Position numbers and translations under genes: made by a program | Shown: positions 13,993-29,200 of the stretch, one piece after another | Layout of the letters: each line of letters opens with the position of its first letter | Numbering within the stretch: the first letter of the stretch is position 1 | The notes under the pieces: generated by a model | Told to the model about the DNA's origin: nothing | Database searches by the model: none | What the model saw: the letters and a program-made list of their open reading frames with translations, nothing else | NCBI GenBank assembly: GCA_013398175.1 | Contig: VZRZ01007311.1 | Location: 773,246-837,245 of the forward strand | Length of the DNA stretch: 64,000 nucleotides | Direction: 5' to 3' | Origin: Climacteris rufus | Taxonomy: Eukaryota; Chordata; Aves; Passeriformes; Climacteridae

Positions 13993-14254
13993 TAAGAAAC
14001 AATCAGGTGGAACCTTCTGGGCAGAAACTGAATCACAGGAAGTTCCACCTGAAAATGAGGAAGAACTTTACTGTGCAGTGACCGCACAGGGGAACAAGCT
14101 GCCCAGAGAGGCTGTGGAGTCTACCTCACTGCAGACATTCAGGAACTGTCTGGACAGAATTCTGTGCCATGTGCTCTGGGATGGCCCTGCTTGAGCAGGG
14201 AGGGTGGAGCAGATGACCCTCTGTGGTCCCTTCCAACCTGACCCATTTTGTGAA
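13993..14254 (+). repeat. CR1 LINE 3'-end fragment
   Basis: Forward CR1. 'cacaggaagttccacctga', 'aatgaggaagaactttactg', 'aagctgcccagagaggctgt', 'ctgcttgagcaggga' and 'ggtcccttccaacctgaccc' appear in the canonical order, ending in a decayed terminal repeat 'attttgtga'. The open frames inside it are by-products of the repeat. Confidence 0.92.
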
Positions 14255-17200
14255 CATGACACAGACCACAAAAGAGAGGTATCACTTAGTCTTGTGTTGA
14301 TGAACACCATCTTTCAGTACTATACTTTGAATCTGCCCCTCTTTCCATGAGCTCTGCTCTGCTTTTCTCCACCAGTCAATGAGCCCAGACTGGGTGCCTT
14401 TTCCTCTGCAATATTTGGAGGTGCTGAGGATGTCTGTGGCTGAACTGCCCAGCCATGCGCTCAGTGCTACTTAAAAGAAATAAAGCCTGTTGTAACTTAA
14501 TACCCACACCCCTTCTCCATAGCCTCCATCCTTCCCCTAGGATTAATAGAACCAACCACACAGCATAAAATGCAGGTTATACAAACATTAAAGAAAGCAG
14601 TGCTTATAAATTACCTCTTCTCTGCAGTGGACAGTTACAGCCAGCACATCATCTTATCACTAAGATTTTTCTCCATCTAATTCTATTTGCTGTTCCTCAG
14701 TGAATATCAACAATAACTCATTTAGCTTTAATGACATTAAAAGTAGAGACTGTCCTTGAGATAGCATCTAATTTTTCTTTATGAAAGCCAACATAAATTC
14801 TATGTACGAGGTCTCTGACAGCCTGGTAATAGAGGTGTTGTTAAAGTGAGCTAAAAATACAAACCAAGAAAAAAGAAGTATCTTTCAGAGGAATCATTAG
14901 AGAAATTGATGAGGTGTGTTTGCTTTCCTTGCAATCTCTGAGGACATATTATGAATATAAAGCACAGAGCTAACACTAAGTCTGTCACACAAAGATACTA
15001 GTGTAACAGATCTTGACCTTTCCTTCCATCTACGCAATAAAGATAAAGGTTATTACAGGAATTCTGGAAGAGCCCCTTATTATAATTATCTCACACTTAA
15101 TATGAGAGTTAGTAAAATTGTAGCCATTTTTTTCCTAACTTCCTAACATTCTGCTTGGCTTTGTAGCCTTGCTATTTATATTTGTATATAGTTGTATATA
15201 TGAATGCAATTATTAATAGCTGCATGAGCTTGTGATATGCACAGCTGAGTCTTCCCTGCTGTGGTGAGTGAATTTATTATTTATGTTAATAAGAAAATTA
15301 ACAGTACAGTTTGGGGATCTGGCCCCTCTAATTTTCCTCCTGCATGACCTCACAACATCCTTGTAGTCCTCCTGAGTTGCCTGCCCCTTTTTCCAAACAG
15401 CACAAACTTTCCTTGAGTTTCAGCCAAAGAGAGAACAGGGCCTGAAAACAGAGAAGGTGTATCATAATAATCAGACCACAGAACTGCTTAATGCATTGTG
15501 GTGACAACACCAGAGACTTCTATCGAGGAAATGCCAGTCTGCACCTGCTCTGAAGAAGACACCCCAGTCCTAGTCAAGGACATACCTCCAGGCTGATTAA
15601 ATATGGATGGAAAGTATTTCAAGCAATGCAAACCTTCAAATGCTTCATAATAGGAAAAAAAACCAAACTGCTGAGTGGAGAGTTTTGTGAGAGAAAGAAA
15701 ACACCAAAGTTGCACATTTCTCAGGAGTAGCTACTACTAAAAGGGAAAGTATAAAGGAGGCACACACCAGGCTGTGCTTAGAATTATATCAAATGATATC
15801 ACTGATTTTTTTTCAGCATTTTTATGTGTTTGTATTACACATATAGCTCAGGAATATGAGGTTAACATTACAGTTTGTCCTGTGTAGCATTAACTTAAGG
15901 TAGTAAGAGGAAAAAACCTCACTGTTCATGGGACAATTTTCTTGCAATGCCTTCTTGTTCTGCCATCTCTAACTGCTCTCCTCAGGAAAAAAAAATACAT
16001 TTGTGGAATTCTTCTCTAATATATTTTGTCAAGGACATTAACTGCATTCTTATTTTTACTATCTGTAGGAAAAAAAAAAAAACAAATCATCCTGTTTACA
16101 TAAAATGCTGATGCGAGACAAGAGCTGGTTCCTGGAGCAAATCAAAATCCTATAGTATGCCAGTGGTGTATTTCACCGTCGTAAATGTTATGCATGACTT
16201 TATAGTTTGCCACACACACATCAGCCTGCAAGAAGGAAAGGGCATCTTTGAATTTACCAGTCATGACTGCTAATAGACTCTTTTTACAGAAATCCCCACT
16301 GGAGTCTGAAAATGCAAATACAGATGTTCCGCCTGAACTGCAGAACAAATGAGCCTTGAAGACAGTGCCACTGCCCTCGCCCTCCTTTTGTGCCCACTGG
16401 GGGGACCTTTCTGAAGTGTCTGTGCCCCTCCAGGCCAATGCATCCAGATTTCCAGTGGCAACAAGCATGACACAAAAGGTGTCGGGGAAGAAGATGATGT
16501 GGCTCATGCTGGTATGTGGGCTAGGAAATGTCAGGGTGCACAGGTAAATGTGCTTTACAGTGTCTCCAAAGTCCTTTGTTTAGCATGGCTGAAGAACCTC
16601 AAAAAATCTCTGAGACCACATTTCTCTTAAAAAAGAATCAAATACATTGGTTTCTTTCATCATAAAGGTCTAATCTATTTTTTAAACACTGATGTGAGTT
16701 TTTCTTCACTCCCTTAACAAAAAGCCAAGAGAAAACTGAATTAGGCTTTGTGCACCCATCCAGTCAAACTGTGATTAGACATGGAGTGATACTCAATGAG
16801 TAACATACTCCACAAAGAGACACTGAGTTGTGTTTCTGTATTTGACTTCAGTTTTCTGTAAGTCTTTTTTCTGCTTGTGCTCCAGCTTCTCCAAGTTTGT
16901 TTCCTGCCTCTCTGCTACTGTGTAGCAATGGTAACAACTCTTACACATCAGTTTAAAACAAAAGCATTTGTGTTACTGCAAATAATTGGATGGAAAACCA
17001 GTATTCCTGAAAATGCAACACAATACTTTTGAAAAAAATTATAGACTGTAAAGTGCACATCAAAGATGGAGTAGCTAATTATCTCGAAAAAAAATTTTGT
17101 GTGCCACCAAGTTATCACAAAACATGACTTTCATATATGTAATCTGGAGAAAGCGGTTAGGAAAGACCTTAGAAACAAGTTTCTAATGGTGAATGAAAAA

Positions 17201-20200
17201 ACTAATACTTTCTCATTGTTATTCCTTCTTATTGGCTCTTGTTCTGCCAAGAGACAGCAATTTTCTCTGAGTCTGCAAACACTAGCATTTTAATAGCCCA
17301 GATGAGTAGTAACCTTTGACAGGTTTGGGCAGATAAGGTGGAATTAATGTCAAGTTCTTTCTGAAGGGATTTATTTACCCTCTGTTTTGTCATGGATACT
17401 AAAAGGTCAGATCCAGGCCTGATCGTGAGCATCATTACATATAGTGCTTCCAGGCCCCTTGGATCATGAAAACAACGAAAAAATTACAGCTAACGTGCAT
17501 ATTAATTCTGAGGGTATCGGATAGCTTCAGGAAGAGGAATTATCCCTCTTGGACACCTGGCAAGAATACATTATACATTTAGACTTACATGAATCCAGGC
17601 TAAAATTCAAGGAAACTTTGTGAAGTCATGCTGCAGTGATCACTTACACAGAAGAATATTAATTTGAAACTCGGTGATTAGCCAGCAATGATGCAGGAAA
17701 GTTGAAGGTCATAATTTTGCACAGAAAGAATAGAAAAAAACACCCAAAAGGGAAAAAAAAGGGCTCAGAAATAAAAGATAGACAAAGAGATTTTTGTACT
17801 ACTAGTAAATCCTGCCAGGTTTATTTTCTAAAGAAAGTAATAAAGAATTATTTGGAATTCTGGATTAATAATTTATTAATAGCACTGCAGGACTACATGT
17901 TGAAAATTGATAACATATATTCATCAATATAGTAATGAATTTAAATGGCAGCACAAAACTTCAGAAACCTTTCAGTTAGGTAGCCCTAATATTTTGTCAG
18001 CCCAACAAATCTTTTTCTTCTCCCATTCATTTAAAATTAAAAATAAAAGGCAAAAGCCTCACCTGCAATGTTTGCAGTCCAAAACCATAAATGTTACTGA
18101 AAAACTATATAATCTATTAAAAAAGTTAAATAAAGCTTTTTTTCTCAGTTCCAAAAATTAAATAGAGTAAAACTTAATACCAATAGAGAATAAACTTTTA
18201 AAGAGCTTGTAAGTATCCGTGCACACAATACTATCCTTTGGGGATGTGTATTCTTATCAGCCAACAATGCATTGTCCACAACTCCCTTCTTCCTCTAAGT
18301 CCTACCTCTTTGGCCAGGATGTTAAGGAAGTAACTCCCATCTGACTATCCAGGACCCACTCTGGCCATCACACTCACACCACCTGAGCTGGGACTGGGGC
18401 ACATTCCCAGCTGCACACCCTATCCTCACAGCCCTCTGCATCTGGGGCTTCTGCTCCCCAAAGCCCCAACTGCAGCTGCTCACAGAGATCCCTGTGCTGG
18501 ATGTGTTCCCCAGCTTGTCAGTGCCTTGCTGAAGGGAATTCAGGGCATGTCTCACTCCAGTACAAATGGTTTCCATGATGAAAACAGTTTAAAATATTGG
18601 ACTACACTGGTGCTAGTTCATAATAACAAAGTCACCAGGTGCCCCAACTGACATTGGAGCAACTAAAACCCAAGCTATTACCAATGCCTGAAGAAAGCAA
18701 ATTCAGACTAACCTACAGCATATTAGAACATGAACAGCATTATTCGGTGTGTACTTCCAAAGAAGCTTTTAAAGTTTTGATTGCTGTGTAGCAGGTCCAG
18801 AACTGCCTCCAACATTACAAGAAAATTGCAGCACATGAGGAATAATGAATCCTGGGAAAAGACCCTTGGGGTCACAGAATGGAGCCCAAGGTCACATATA
18901 ACAGACACAAAAAAACCGCCCTACTCACGGTTTTCATTTTGAGAACATTACTGGACCAGAATTTTCTCTTGTATCCTAAAGTCAAAGCAAAATTAAAAAA
19001 CTCCTCTCTAGCTATGTGATCATGTTCTCTAGCAAAATTAGGATACAGTGACTTTTAGAGAATAAAGCTTGATGAAACTGATACTTTTTTTCCTTTGGTT
19101 TTTATTCCTGAAATCTTGAGTTCATAGTGTTTCTTACATGAATGGTACCAAGGTATTCCCTTTGCTACTTTTCAGAGTAAGTAGTGAACTATATTTTTTG
19201 TATGCACTGCATTAATGTTTAGTAGCTAAGTGGCAACAAAACCTGTGCTATAAAAGTTAATAAAAACACTACAACAATAGTATGTAAGGAAATTACATCC
19301 AGCAAAGCTGCAAGAAAGACTAAATAACAGAAGCAGCAAAACTACACTGAGGAGTGTAAGGAAAAAAAAAAGAGCAATTAAAGGTAAAAGAAAGAGAGAG
19401 AGGTTCTACAGAAGGAACTCTACCAGTCTCTATAAGCAGGGAAGATGAGTCATTGATCTAAATGAACACTGGAATGCGCTGATCTCCATGCAAAGCGAAC
19501 ACCTTCATCGGCATGACCTTCACTATGCCCCACAATAGCAACTGTTTTAACACTTGCAAATTTTCTAGTTTTCATTTTCATATAGTTTAGCTTTTTACTG
19601 AATGAGCAACCACAGGAGTGCAATGCCTTGCCTCAAAATATTCTGCTTATCCCTCTTAAAAAAACCCAAGGTATTATAAATATGTTTTTAAAAGATTTAT
19701 TATTACTTCCTGTTCTACCTGCTATTTCAGCCATATGCAAGTTGAGGGAATTTTATGCTAGCTCAAGTGTTTTGCTCAGTGTTACTGACCATCTCACTCC
19801 TTGGCATGCCACAGTGGCCCAAGAAATCAGTGTCTGCAGCAGATTTTTAAAGAAAAGGTCATGTCCACAACAGTGAATTAGCCCCCAAATGCACACTGAT
19901 TAAGCAGCCTTTGCTCCTCTCTTGCCCCCGAGGATCAGCCCTGCTGATTAGTAAACTCTAGCCACTAAACTCCCACCCCTAACATGCTCTTCTCTGCCTT
20001 TTCCTGGGAAGTGCAAGGCACTGAGTGACAGCTCATATTTGACACAAAAACAAACAAGCAAACACAAGAAACACCTTTTGTTCCCTTACAGATAGTTCTA
20101 AAATGCACTGATTTATCACCCATAAAGAAGGTGCCTCTGAAGCCCCACAGAAGAAAAGGCCAAGTGACTGTTCAGGTTGCTCTGAGTTCAAAGTCAACTT

Positions 20201-23200
20201 GCACAAAGTAACTCCAAAGTCTTGCACTGAGCTCCGGAATCCAAGATGGTGAAGGACACAGCTGCAGCTCCCTCAGTGTACAGATTGACAGAGGCAACCC
20301 TTTATTCCACTTAGCGAAACGTGGATGCATTTGCTCAGACAACAAGTGACTGAGTGGGTTTAACAAGCAGGATAATAGCTCAGGGTGTCATTTTGATCTG
20401 AATACATAATTAAAGGGGATCACGAAAAGGCTCAAGTTTAGAAGTGGTCTTGAATATCTGCAGCTTAATTAGGATTGATTTTGCCAATCACTGCTCAGAA
20501 CATGACTCTTCTGTTTGCACTTGTTTCCAGTAAAACATGTCAGCTGCCTAGACACCAGCATAGCTTGCACAGGCATTACCCATCTAGAAAATGGTGTGGG
20601 TTCAAACTTGGCCTATGATGCTTATATACAAATCCTATGGGCTGCTATCTTTTAGCTTTAGATTACTCACGACAAGTGCAATCAATAAGGCTTGTTAGCC
20701 GGAGGCTCAGAAGGGCTGCAGCTGTTTTTTCATCTTAGCCTGTACCTGTAATATGATAGGGCAGTGAGGGGGCACAGATGAAGTGGTTTGTTATTTATGA
20801 CAATATCAATCAATGCACTCTATTGCTAAATGAATTAAGTAGCACTGCAATAACTGATTTTTCTGCTGCAACTTTGGTTTTTAAAAATTGCACAGAAAAG
20901 TGATATTGATCTGCGTATGTTTACTACCCTTTTATTTCAGTTCTTTTGTAGTGGAACAGAGTCCCTTCTACCACTGCCCAAAAATTTATGTAACCATAAA
21001 ACTAGATTCATCTAAAGACTCACAAAGGGATTTGAGCAGATTTAAGCATCTGAAATTCAAAACTGTGATTCTAAACCTCTCAGGAAAACATCTGGTTGAC
21101 CCAGGAGATTGGACTCTGACCATTCAATGCAAAGGTTCCCAATTTCCTGCAGCCCTGTTCCTCTGGATGCCCATACTAGCAAAAGTCAGATATATTGCTG
21201 CTGCTAATGTTGTACTTCCTGAAGGTGGACCTACTAAACAGGCAGTGTTCTCCAAGGCTAGCAGTGCCCTTGATGTCATTGCGAATGGAAGTGGCCAGAA
21301 AAGAATATAACATAGCATGAATGGGGATGAAACACCCGTGGTCATTTTGAAGTGAAGAAACCGGGTTCAGCTCTGCATCTCATCTGAAAGAAGCCTCACC
21401 ATGGAGCCATCATTTCTCTCGTTTGCCACTAAGAGAAGAGTAATTTCATTCTGGCTCACTGGGCCAGAAGATCAGACAACAACAGGGAACCCGAATGTAT
21501 CTCTCAGCCACAGCCATTCACCTTACCATGTGAAAACCTCAGGAAATTAAGTATTTGATGTTGATCGGCTGTGCTTTTGTCCCTGAAGGAGGTCCAAGAC
21601 ATACTGAGACCTAGAAGAATGACCCAAGGTAGCAAGAAGTATATGCCTGCATAGCGATGAAAAATCTGTGATTTGAGCAATATAAATGTTGCAATTTCAG
21701 CTTGTAACAGCTATTAAGAATGTGGAAAAAAGTTCAGTCTATTTGCCAAATCTGAATTACAGTGAACCCATTTATATAACCATGTGCTTGAAAGCTAACA
21801 GGTATAATTGGGCCAGGAAGGTAGTGATTAACATATCATGAGGAAACACGTCTAATTGCATGATTTAGGACAAATTGATAACAGACGCCACAGCTCACTG
21901 TCTATGGCTGCTAGACATGTAGAACTGCCTGCACTGCTCCTTCATCTGTGACATTTTGTTTATTATTGTGCCTGCTGCTGCCCAGACAAATAAAACATTT
22001 GAGCATTTGATGCTGTATTAAGTTTTGTGCCTGAATGCATAAGGGTCCCTAGAAGGCAGCAGGATGATTCTAGTTACTTTGTAACATTACAGAAAACAGT
22101 AGCAAAATCGATGTTCAACTTAATGTGGAATTCTGTGGTCATATCTAAGAATTTGGCTGTGTACCTGAACATCCTTCAGTTACTCTTTAGCATGCCTCTT
22201 TCTTCTCACCTCAAAGCCAATGGCATTTTTCGTTTTGGTAGGGTCTTTTTTGTAGAGGGTAGAGGGCTTGGGGCAAAATATTTTTTGGCTACAAAGCTAT
22301 CAAAAACACAGTCTAGAATAAAATGGCGTCACAAATAACAAGGGCTTTGGAGGCCATGAAATCAGCAAGAATGACAATATTAGGATGGAGACAACCAGGG
22401 AAAGGCTTTGGTGGGCATGGAAATAAAAATGAAACCTGGATTCCCTAATTCAACCTAATGTGACCACTGAACATCCAGCAGATAAAATGCAGAAAAGGGA
22501 TGTTTTGAAGTGTGAGAGCATCTCCAAAGAGGATACATAGATGGCTCCTGTGTGAGGGTTTGTTTAGTTTTCTTTGGTTTTTTTTCACTTGTTGCTTTTT
22601 TTCAACCTGAAAGAATAAACAACCACTGCAATCAATAGTAAGGATTCTGTTAGTGTGGATCAGATTTTCATTTGGTATATGCAGCTAGGGGAAATTTGTT
22701 TCCTTCCACTTCCCTTTTACAACCAACTGTATGAAGTAAAAGTCTGGACTAATTCCAAGGGACTAAACCAATTATGATAAATAGCTAAATTTGTGAATAT
22801 GTAGAATCAACTGATCATTGCATAATTACTTACACTCCCAAGGCTATGGTAAAAACATGGCAGTAGAATCATTGTTATTTTTGTCAGAGTAATTATAAAT
22901 CATCATCGTTGCATTCTTGCAGATATGGCTGGATGAATGCCACCTGAAACTCTGCCTACCCTCTGTGTGTCAGATTTGCTTCTCCACTGTCCTATGAATT
23001 TAATTTATTTTTAAACACACACAACAGCTCTGCATGTTTGCCAATAACTTTTCAAACCTGTCTTAAATATCTGAGAGTCTTTAATTCCATAAGAATACTC
23101 CTCACAGATCACCATTTCTGTTAACCTTTATAATGATGTATGCATAACCACATGCACATATTTCTCAGGCTGGAATTGCACATATTTTACAGGGCTATAA

Positions 23201-26200
23201 CCAAATAATGTCCCTGGACATAAACCAGTGTCCATAAACATCGATACCATTACAAGCCTTCAAATACTATGACTAAGCACTAAAAGCTGACCTCCAGCTT
23301 GGGAGAGGGAAAAGAAGAAACAAAGTTAGGTGAAGGATAGTGTGAAGTCAAGGCCTTATTTCATGGCAATGTGCTGCTGCTGCAGTTTGTTTTAAAAATC
23401 AGACTGCAGTTATACATTTGCTTCTAATGACTCTGGCCATCCACAAAATATAGGTGAGAAGAAAGCCCCTCAAGATGAAAAAAATGGCAGAGAAACAGTT
23501 TTCCAGGGGGGAAAATGAAAAAGGGAAAAACAGTCTTCAAAGCAAATGAGAAAACTAAGTAAGTAACTTTCAAGTTCAGCAAGTATGTAATTGCAAAGCC
23601 CCTACTCTAAATTAGCTTATGTTCAGTACCTAATTACAGGTGTGGGATGAAATCCTGGCACCACTGGAAGTTTTATTACAGAGTTATGTGGAATCAACAT
23701 TTCAGATTTCCTCATTTCTAAATTGCTATGCTTCATGGCTCATTCTGCAAATGTAAATGTATGAGTTAAGTGCCCATATGTTTGCCAGATCACGGGCTAA
23801 AATTTTCATGCAGATGAGTAGTTACTTGTGCCTGAATAACCTCACAGATTTTAGAAAGCACTGTTCAAAGTCAGTTACTATTTGTTTTAAGTAGAGGTAA
23901 CAGAAAGTAGTCCCATTAAAAAGGAGATACTAAGAACTTCCAAAACCTTTGTAAGTGTCTTTAGATCCTTTTCCACTTGATAATTTCCACTGAGAGATTA
24001 AACATACATCTGAATTCTCCAGGAAAATAAAGGCTATCTAGGTTAATCTCTGCTATCCTCTTCACTATAATATATACTCAAGTTGGAGAAGCAACCAAAA
24101 CAAAAGCAGTCTATTGTGGGCCAGTCTAGTGGGACAGAAGAGTAGTTAAGGAATAAACTAAAATGAGAAAAGAAAAAAAGAAAAAAGAGGGGAAACAGCC
24201 TTAAAGAAGAAGGCATGAAGATGCCTTTTTCATTTCTGCAGTACACAAAATTCCTCTTCTCCTACAAGGAAATTCAGCAACACATCCAGAAGCTACTAGA
24301 CATGACCTCCACGGCCATCAGATTTCAAAGATTCAATTTCTTTCCCTTTCTTTGTGCAAATTTTCATGAGCCCCACAAGTTCTGCAGACAGTAGATAGCA
24401 GAGCACATCTGAATGTTTTCTCCTTACTATAGTACCTAATCTTGAGGTTTGCTGCCAACCAGAAGTTGCTACCTGTAAATGTGTCAATCATGAACTATGT
24501 GACTGCCATACAAATCACAACTACTTGAAATTTTTTTAATAATTCTACAGGGACACCCTTGGCTTTGAGTGACTGAACTTTGTTGTAGTTTGTTGGGTGT
24601 AATTTGTTAACACTAACTGTTCTCTACACAAGTCAGCTGCACACTTCAGCTGTCTGTACTGCTGTAATGAGAAACTCGGGAATGGATCTAACTCTACTTA
24701 GACACTACGAAACTGTTCTAAACACCAAAACCAAGAGTTGAGAGGCAACAAAACCAAGAAAGGGCTGCACATTTCAATGCACTAGCGTCAAATCTTCTTC
24801 AGCATAAATCATTCATGGGTTTGGTAGTGTGCCGCTGAATTTGTATCAAGAAATAAGTGGAAGTTAGAAAGTGTAAAGATATTAGAGAGTGTTTATGAAG
24901 GATCACATATTGGATGCACATAAAAGCCTGAATACGTACATCTGGAACAGAAATTAAAAGCAAGGAAAACTACCCATTGTAAAGACACATAATGAACACA
25001 GTGACAGATGCTTGAACAATGAGTCCATTGCAAAACAATGTAGAAGCCATGACGTCAAAATCTTTCCCAAATTTCTAAACAATATGTTTTTTTCCCAAAG
25101 ACTGGGAAAAACAGACATGTGCCCTCTTTCTTGGAGGGAAAGTCTTTTCCCTGAAGTACCATCCGACACAAAAAGGCAGTATCTGTAAGGTATCCTTCAA
25201 GAGGTTGATTCTTGGTATCTGCTTTCCTGACTAAAATCTATCTGTATTAATTTACTGAGTAATAGATCATAGAAGGCTTATCAGGAGACACGTATTCAAT
25301 ATTTTTCCTTTCCTTATCCTATTTAACTTTTTTTTTTTAACAAGTTCAAATGAGACAGCATCTGCTGAGCATATGCAACTTGCAAGTATTACCATTAATG
25401 TATACGGCTAACATTAAGATTTTTTCCACCAGGCACACACATATTCTGACTTACATACAAACACTCCTAGTCTGAAGGACTCGGCAAGGAGAGATGAGTA
25501 ACTGTGGACCAGCTCTGTAGTGCAGCTTGACCATCTGTGCCCAGAGAAGAACAAGAGGTTTGGGTCAGACATATAGGATGTAAACCCCACTTCAGATGTT
25601 TAGAAAGTCCCCCTGTGTCAGCAAACTGTATAATAGAAATACAAAACCTGAATCCAGAACACAGACTACAGTTATCTTTTCATACTACAACTAAACTCCT
25701 GCCCCACAATCTCAAGAATCTCAGTTTTCCCCCAAAGCAGCCAGAGAAAAGATTTTAAAAGCATCTGCCAAAATTGGCGATCACCCCAGTGCCAAAAGGA
25801 CCTGCATCTCTTGGATTCATGGGGATTTATGGAAGGGCATTATATAGTATTTCTAGTCATTGCGAAAATGGCTTTAGTCTTTAAAATCATTCCCAAGTGG
25901 AAGGTGTAAAGCTCTTTTTGGATCAGCCTTCTTAAATTAACTAGGACAAGTCTGGACGCTTTCTTGACTTTCTATCAAGACACAGACCCTCCTGGGGCAA
26001 CCATGACACATATTTTAAACTGGCAGGTCTAATTTCCAAAAGGAAGCTATTATAAACAAAATCATTATTTTTGCAAGCTGAACCTAAACTTGAAATACTC
26101 TGAGGCAATCTTTCCATACAAATTCTCCAAAGTCTAGCAAACCTCACCTCAAGAAACCAAGAATCTTCTCCAGAGAAGACTTGTCCCTTCTTATCAGATA

Positions 26201-29200
26201 TGGGAGTGTGCCTATCTAAAACAAAAATAAGTGACTCACATTTAGTGTTCTCTCAGCACAACAACTGACTAGTTTTTATTTGAGTAAAATTTCATCTCTC
26301 CTTCCAGCTGTAAAGGTGTCTATATATGGAACCTTTCATTGTGTACCCTCAACTCAGTATAAGAATATTTATTCCCTAAAGGATGAAAGTTCTTCAAGTA
26401 GTACTATGTCACGATATTACTCTCTATTTTGGTTTGCTAACACTTTATTTTCATGTTTGGTTACTGACTCCACAAATGTTAACTAACTCCTGTAGAACAA
26501 GTGCAGGCAGCTTCCCAAACATGTCAGACACGTCAAAAAGTTTCAGATAAGTTAAATTCTGAAGAAATATGGAAAGTCTTATTTATTCTGCAGATAAATT
26601 TTGTTCTTACTTATTTGTACCTCAACAGATCTTCTAAGGACTTCTATCCTTCCCCATTTTCCAAGAAAGAGGTTTGAGAATCAAAAGTACAATTGGTGTA
26701 ATGACCGTCAAGATTAATGATTATGTAAGAGTCTTTAAAGTTCTCATGAACTAAAATTTGGAAGCCCCTGAAAGAATATAAAATATGCACTACACATTTG
26801 GAAAGGCAATATATTAAAAAAGGTCCTTTATAATAAGAATAATAATTGTATTCATTTTTTAAAGTATCAGTAATCTCACTAATTGGTCTTTCTTTTATAA
26901 CTAGGCAAAAGATCTAATAAAATATATTAAATATTTATATTTTTTCTATATTAAGCATTAGAGGAACACTGTCTTCTGACTTGGAATATCCCAGTACAGG
27001 CATGGGCAGTTAAAAAAAAAAAATCTCATAAAACTCATTTCTTAATGACAATGATAACAAATAATTTTTAAGTTCTTTACACAATGTAAAAAGTGCCCTC
27101 TTCAGCCTCTGAAAAAAATAAATCTGTATTATGCTGAAATGACTAGAGGGTTTGGAGGAAGGAAGTCTACAAAGATCGTATTTCCAGCACTGTAAAGATG
27201 ATGTCACTATAGAATTTTTGTATTTACATGAAAGAAAGAAAATATTTCTTATGAGACAGTAGTAACTGTGTGACTACACTTTTTTTTTTTTTAATATATA
27301 ACAAGGTCACCTTAGCTTACACACCAGTTAAGAAGAAAAAGCAAAAAAGGCATTGGCACCTGTGTTCATTCAAGGAAAAACATTTCATTATCCTTACAAT
27401 GCTGGGAACCCTGAGGGAAAGGGCCCTAGGGACAGCACCATAAAGACCATATCAGACCATAAAGGAGCAATGCAGCAGAATATCCACAGAAACAAATACA
27501 CTTGCGTAACATGGGACCTATGACAAATACCCTAAGAAAATTAAAGCTTTAATAAATCAGGGTCCTCCCCATAAATCATCCAGACCTATCTGTTTTTCCA
27601 TCTCCCCATTCCTGCATTGTCACTATGCAAAGATCCAATCTTAATGCTAAAGAAAGTTTCTGTGAAAACAACAATTTTTCAAGAAATACCTCAGAAATGG
27701 TTTGTAGGGGCCTGTCTGCAGCTGATAGGTGTCTAATAGTAGGAAACACTAAGTATATTAACCCAAAGTGGAGTACAGATCTGCTAACCATGGAGAAAAA
27801 AAGAGGATGAGCAGAAATAAGAGAGCAGAAATAAGAGATCCTTGGTTTCTGCTGATGCTGACTGAATATGTAATGAACCCGGTCTTTATTTCCATCTTAG
27901 ATATTGAAGCTGTGTCACTGACTATAGCTTTCTACCTCTCCATCTGTCTCTCCTCATCTCCATTTCAAGTACCAAGGTAATTCCCTCCTTTCTCCTCCTT
28001 CCAAGGTGCTCACCAGTTTACAAGTGCATCACTAAACCCGGTGTCTATATAACATCACACCCCTTTGCCAGTCCTGGAGGGGGTTGCAGTGATTTGTTCA
28101 TTGCTTGCCTCTCTCTCATGTACCATTTTCACCAGCCACAAGCAACAGATTTTTTTCTATTTCTCTGCTCATCAACTTCTCACTACAGGATTAATCCAAT
28201 GTTTAGAAAGGGCTCTGAGCAAAATCAGTACAATCTTATAACAGCTACCAAAGGCCTGAACACTCCAACTCAGACCAGTTTATTTATTTGGATTAATCTA
28301 ATCAAATACTGAATCAGTAGAAGTGAAGTGACACAGTTTTTAGCAGCAGAAAAATCTGTCTTATTTTACAGTACACAACAGTACAATAAGAGTACTCTTG
28401 TTAGTTGTTTCCCCACAAAAAAAATGGTTTCTCAGACTGCTAGAGCCACTCAGTTGTTCCAAAATGTACCAAACAATTGCAAAGAAACTCACTGAGCTCT
28501 GAAAGCATATGGATTAAACAACTATTTGTTCCATATTTATTCAGAATTTGTAAAAACACCTCTTTATGCCTTCACATACCACAGAACATAATTTGCAAAC
28601 AAGAATAATGAAACTTGGTCCACTGATATAAAAGAGTTGCTGGCTAAAATCCACCACCTGAAAGGAAATGTCTGCTATTTTCAACATTAGTCATCCTAGT
28701 GTGCCACTACTAACATTTTCTATCTTAGTAGATGTCTGGAAGGGAAAACAACAGCTTTCTGGCTGTGGTAGACAAAACTGCTGGAGATGGCTGGAAGACA
28801 CTCATGTTTTGGGGCCAGACATCACCAACCAGAACCATGCCAACTACTCCTCCCGCTCCAATCTGTCAGGGCCAACACTATGAAATCACACCCTACAGTT
28901 CCTAGCATAAAGGAGTGGAAAGACAAGATCGTTCAGAAGATTTGGGATGTAAGAAGGAGAAATCAAAGAACATTCCTCAGCCTTCCTGTGCTAAACGGCT
29001 ACAAAAAAGACGCATTTCAGGCAATTTACAAAGGCACAAGACTGGGAGGTCAGTAACAACAGCACAAACTGTCAATAACCATGTTTCTTGCACTTTTTTC
29101 TGAGTCAGAGGGAATTGCTGCCAAACACCAAGCACAGAGAATTACTGGAGACATTGCTGATGGATATCATGTTAATATCAGCATTCAATTCTCTAGACTC

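Noticed and set aside
23225..23270. Minus-strand 'DVYGH' as the VYGC end of exon 4
   Set aside because: The flanking codons do not match the expected conserved residues and the cysteine is missing; a chance match.
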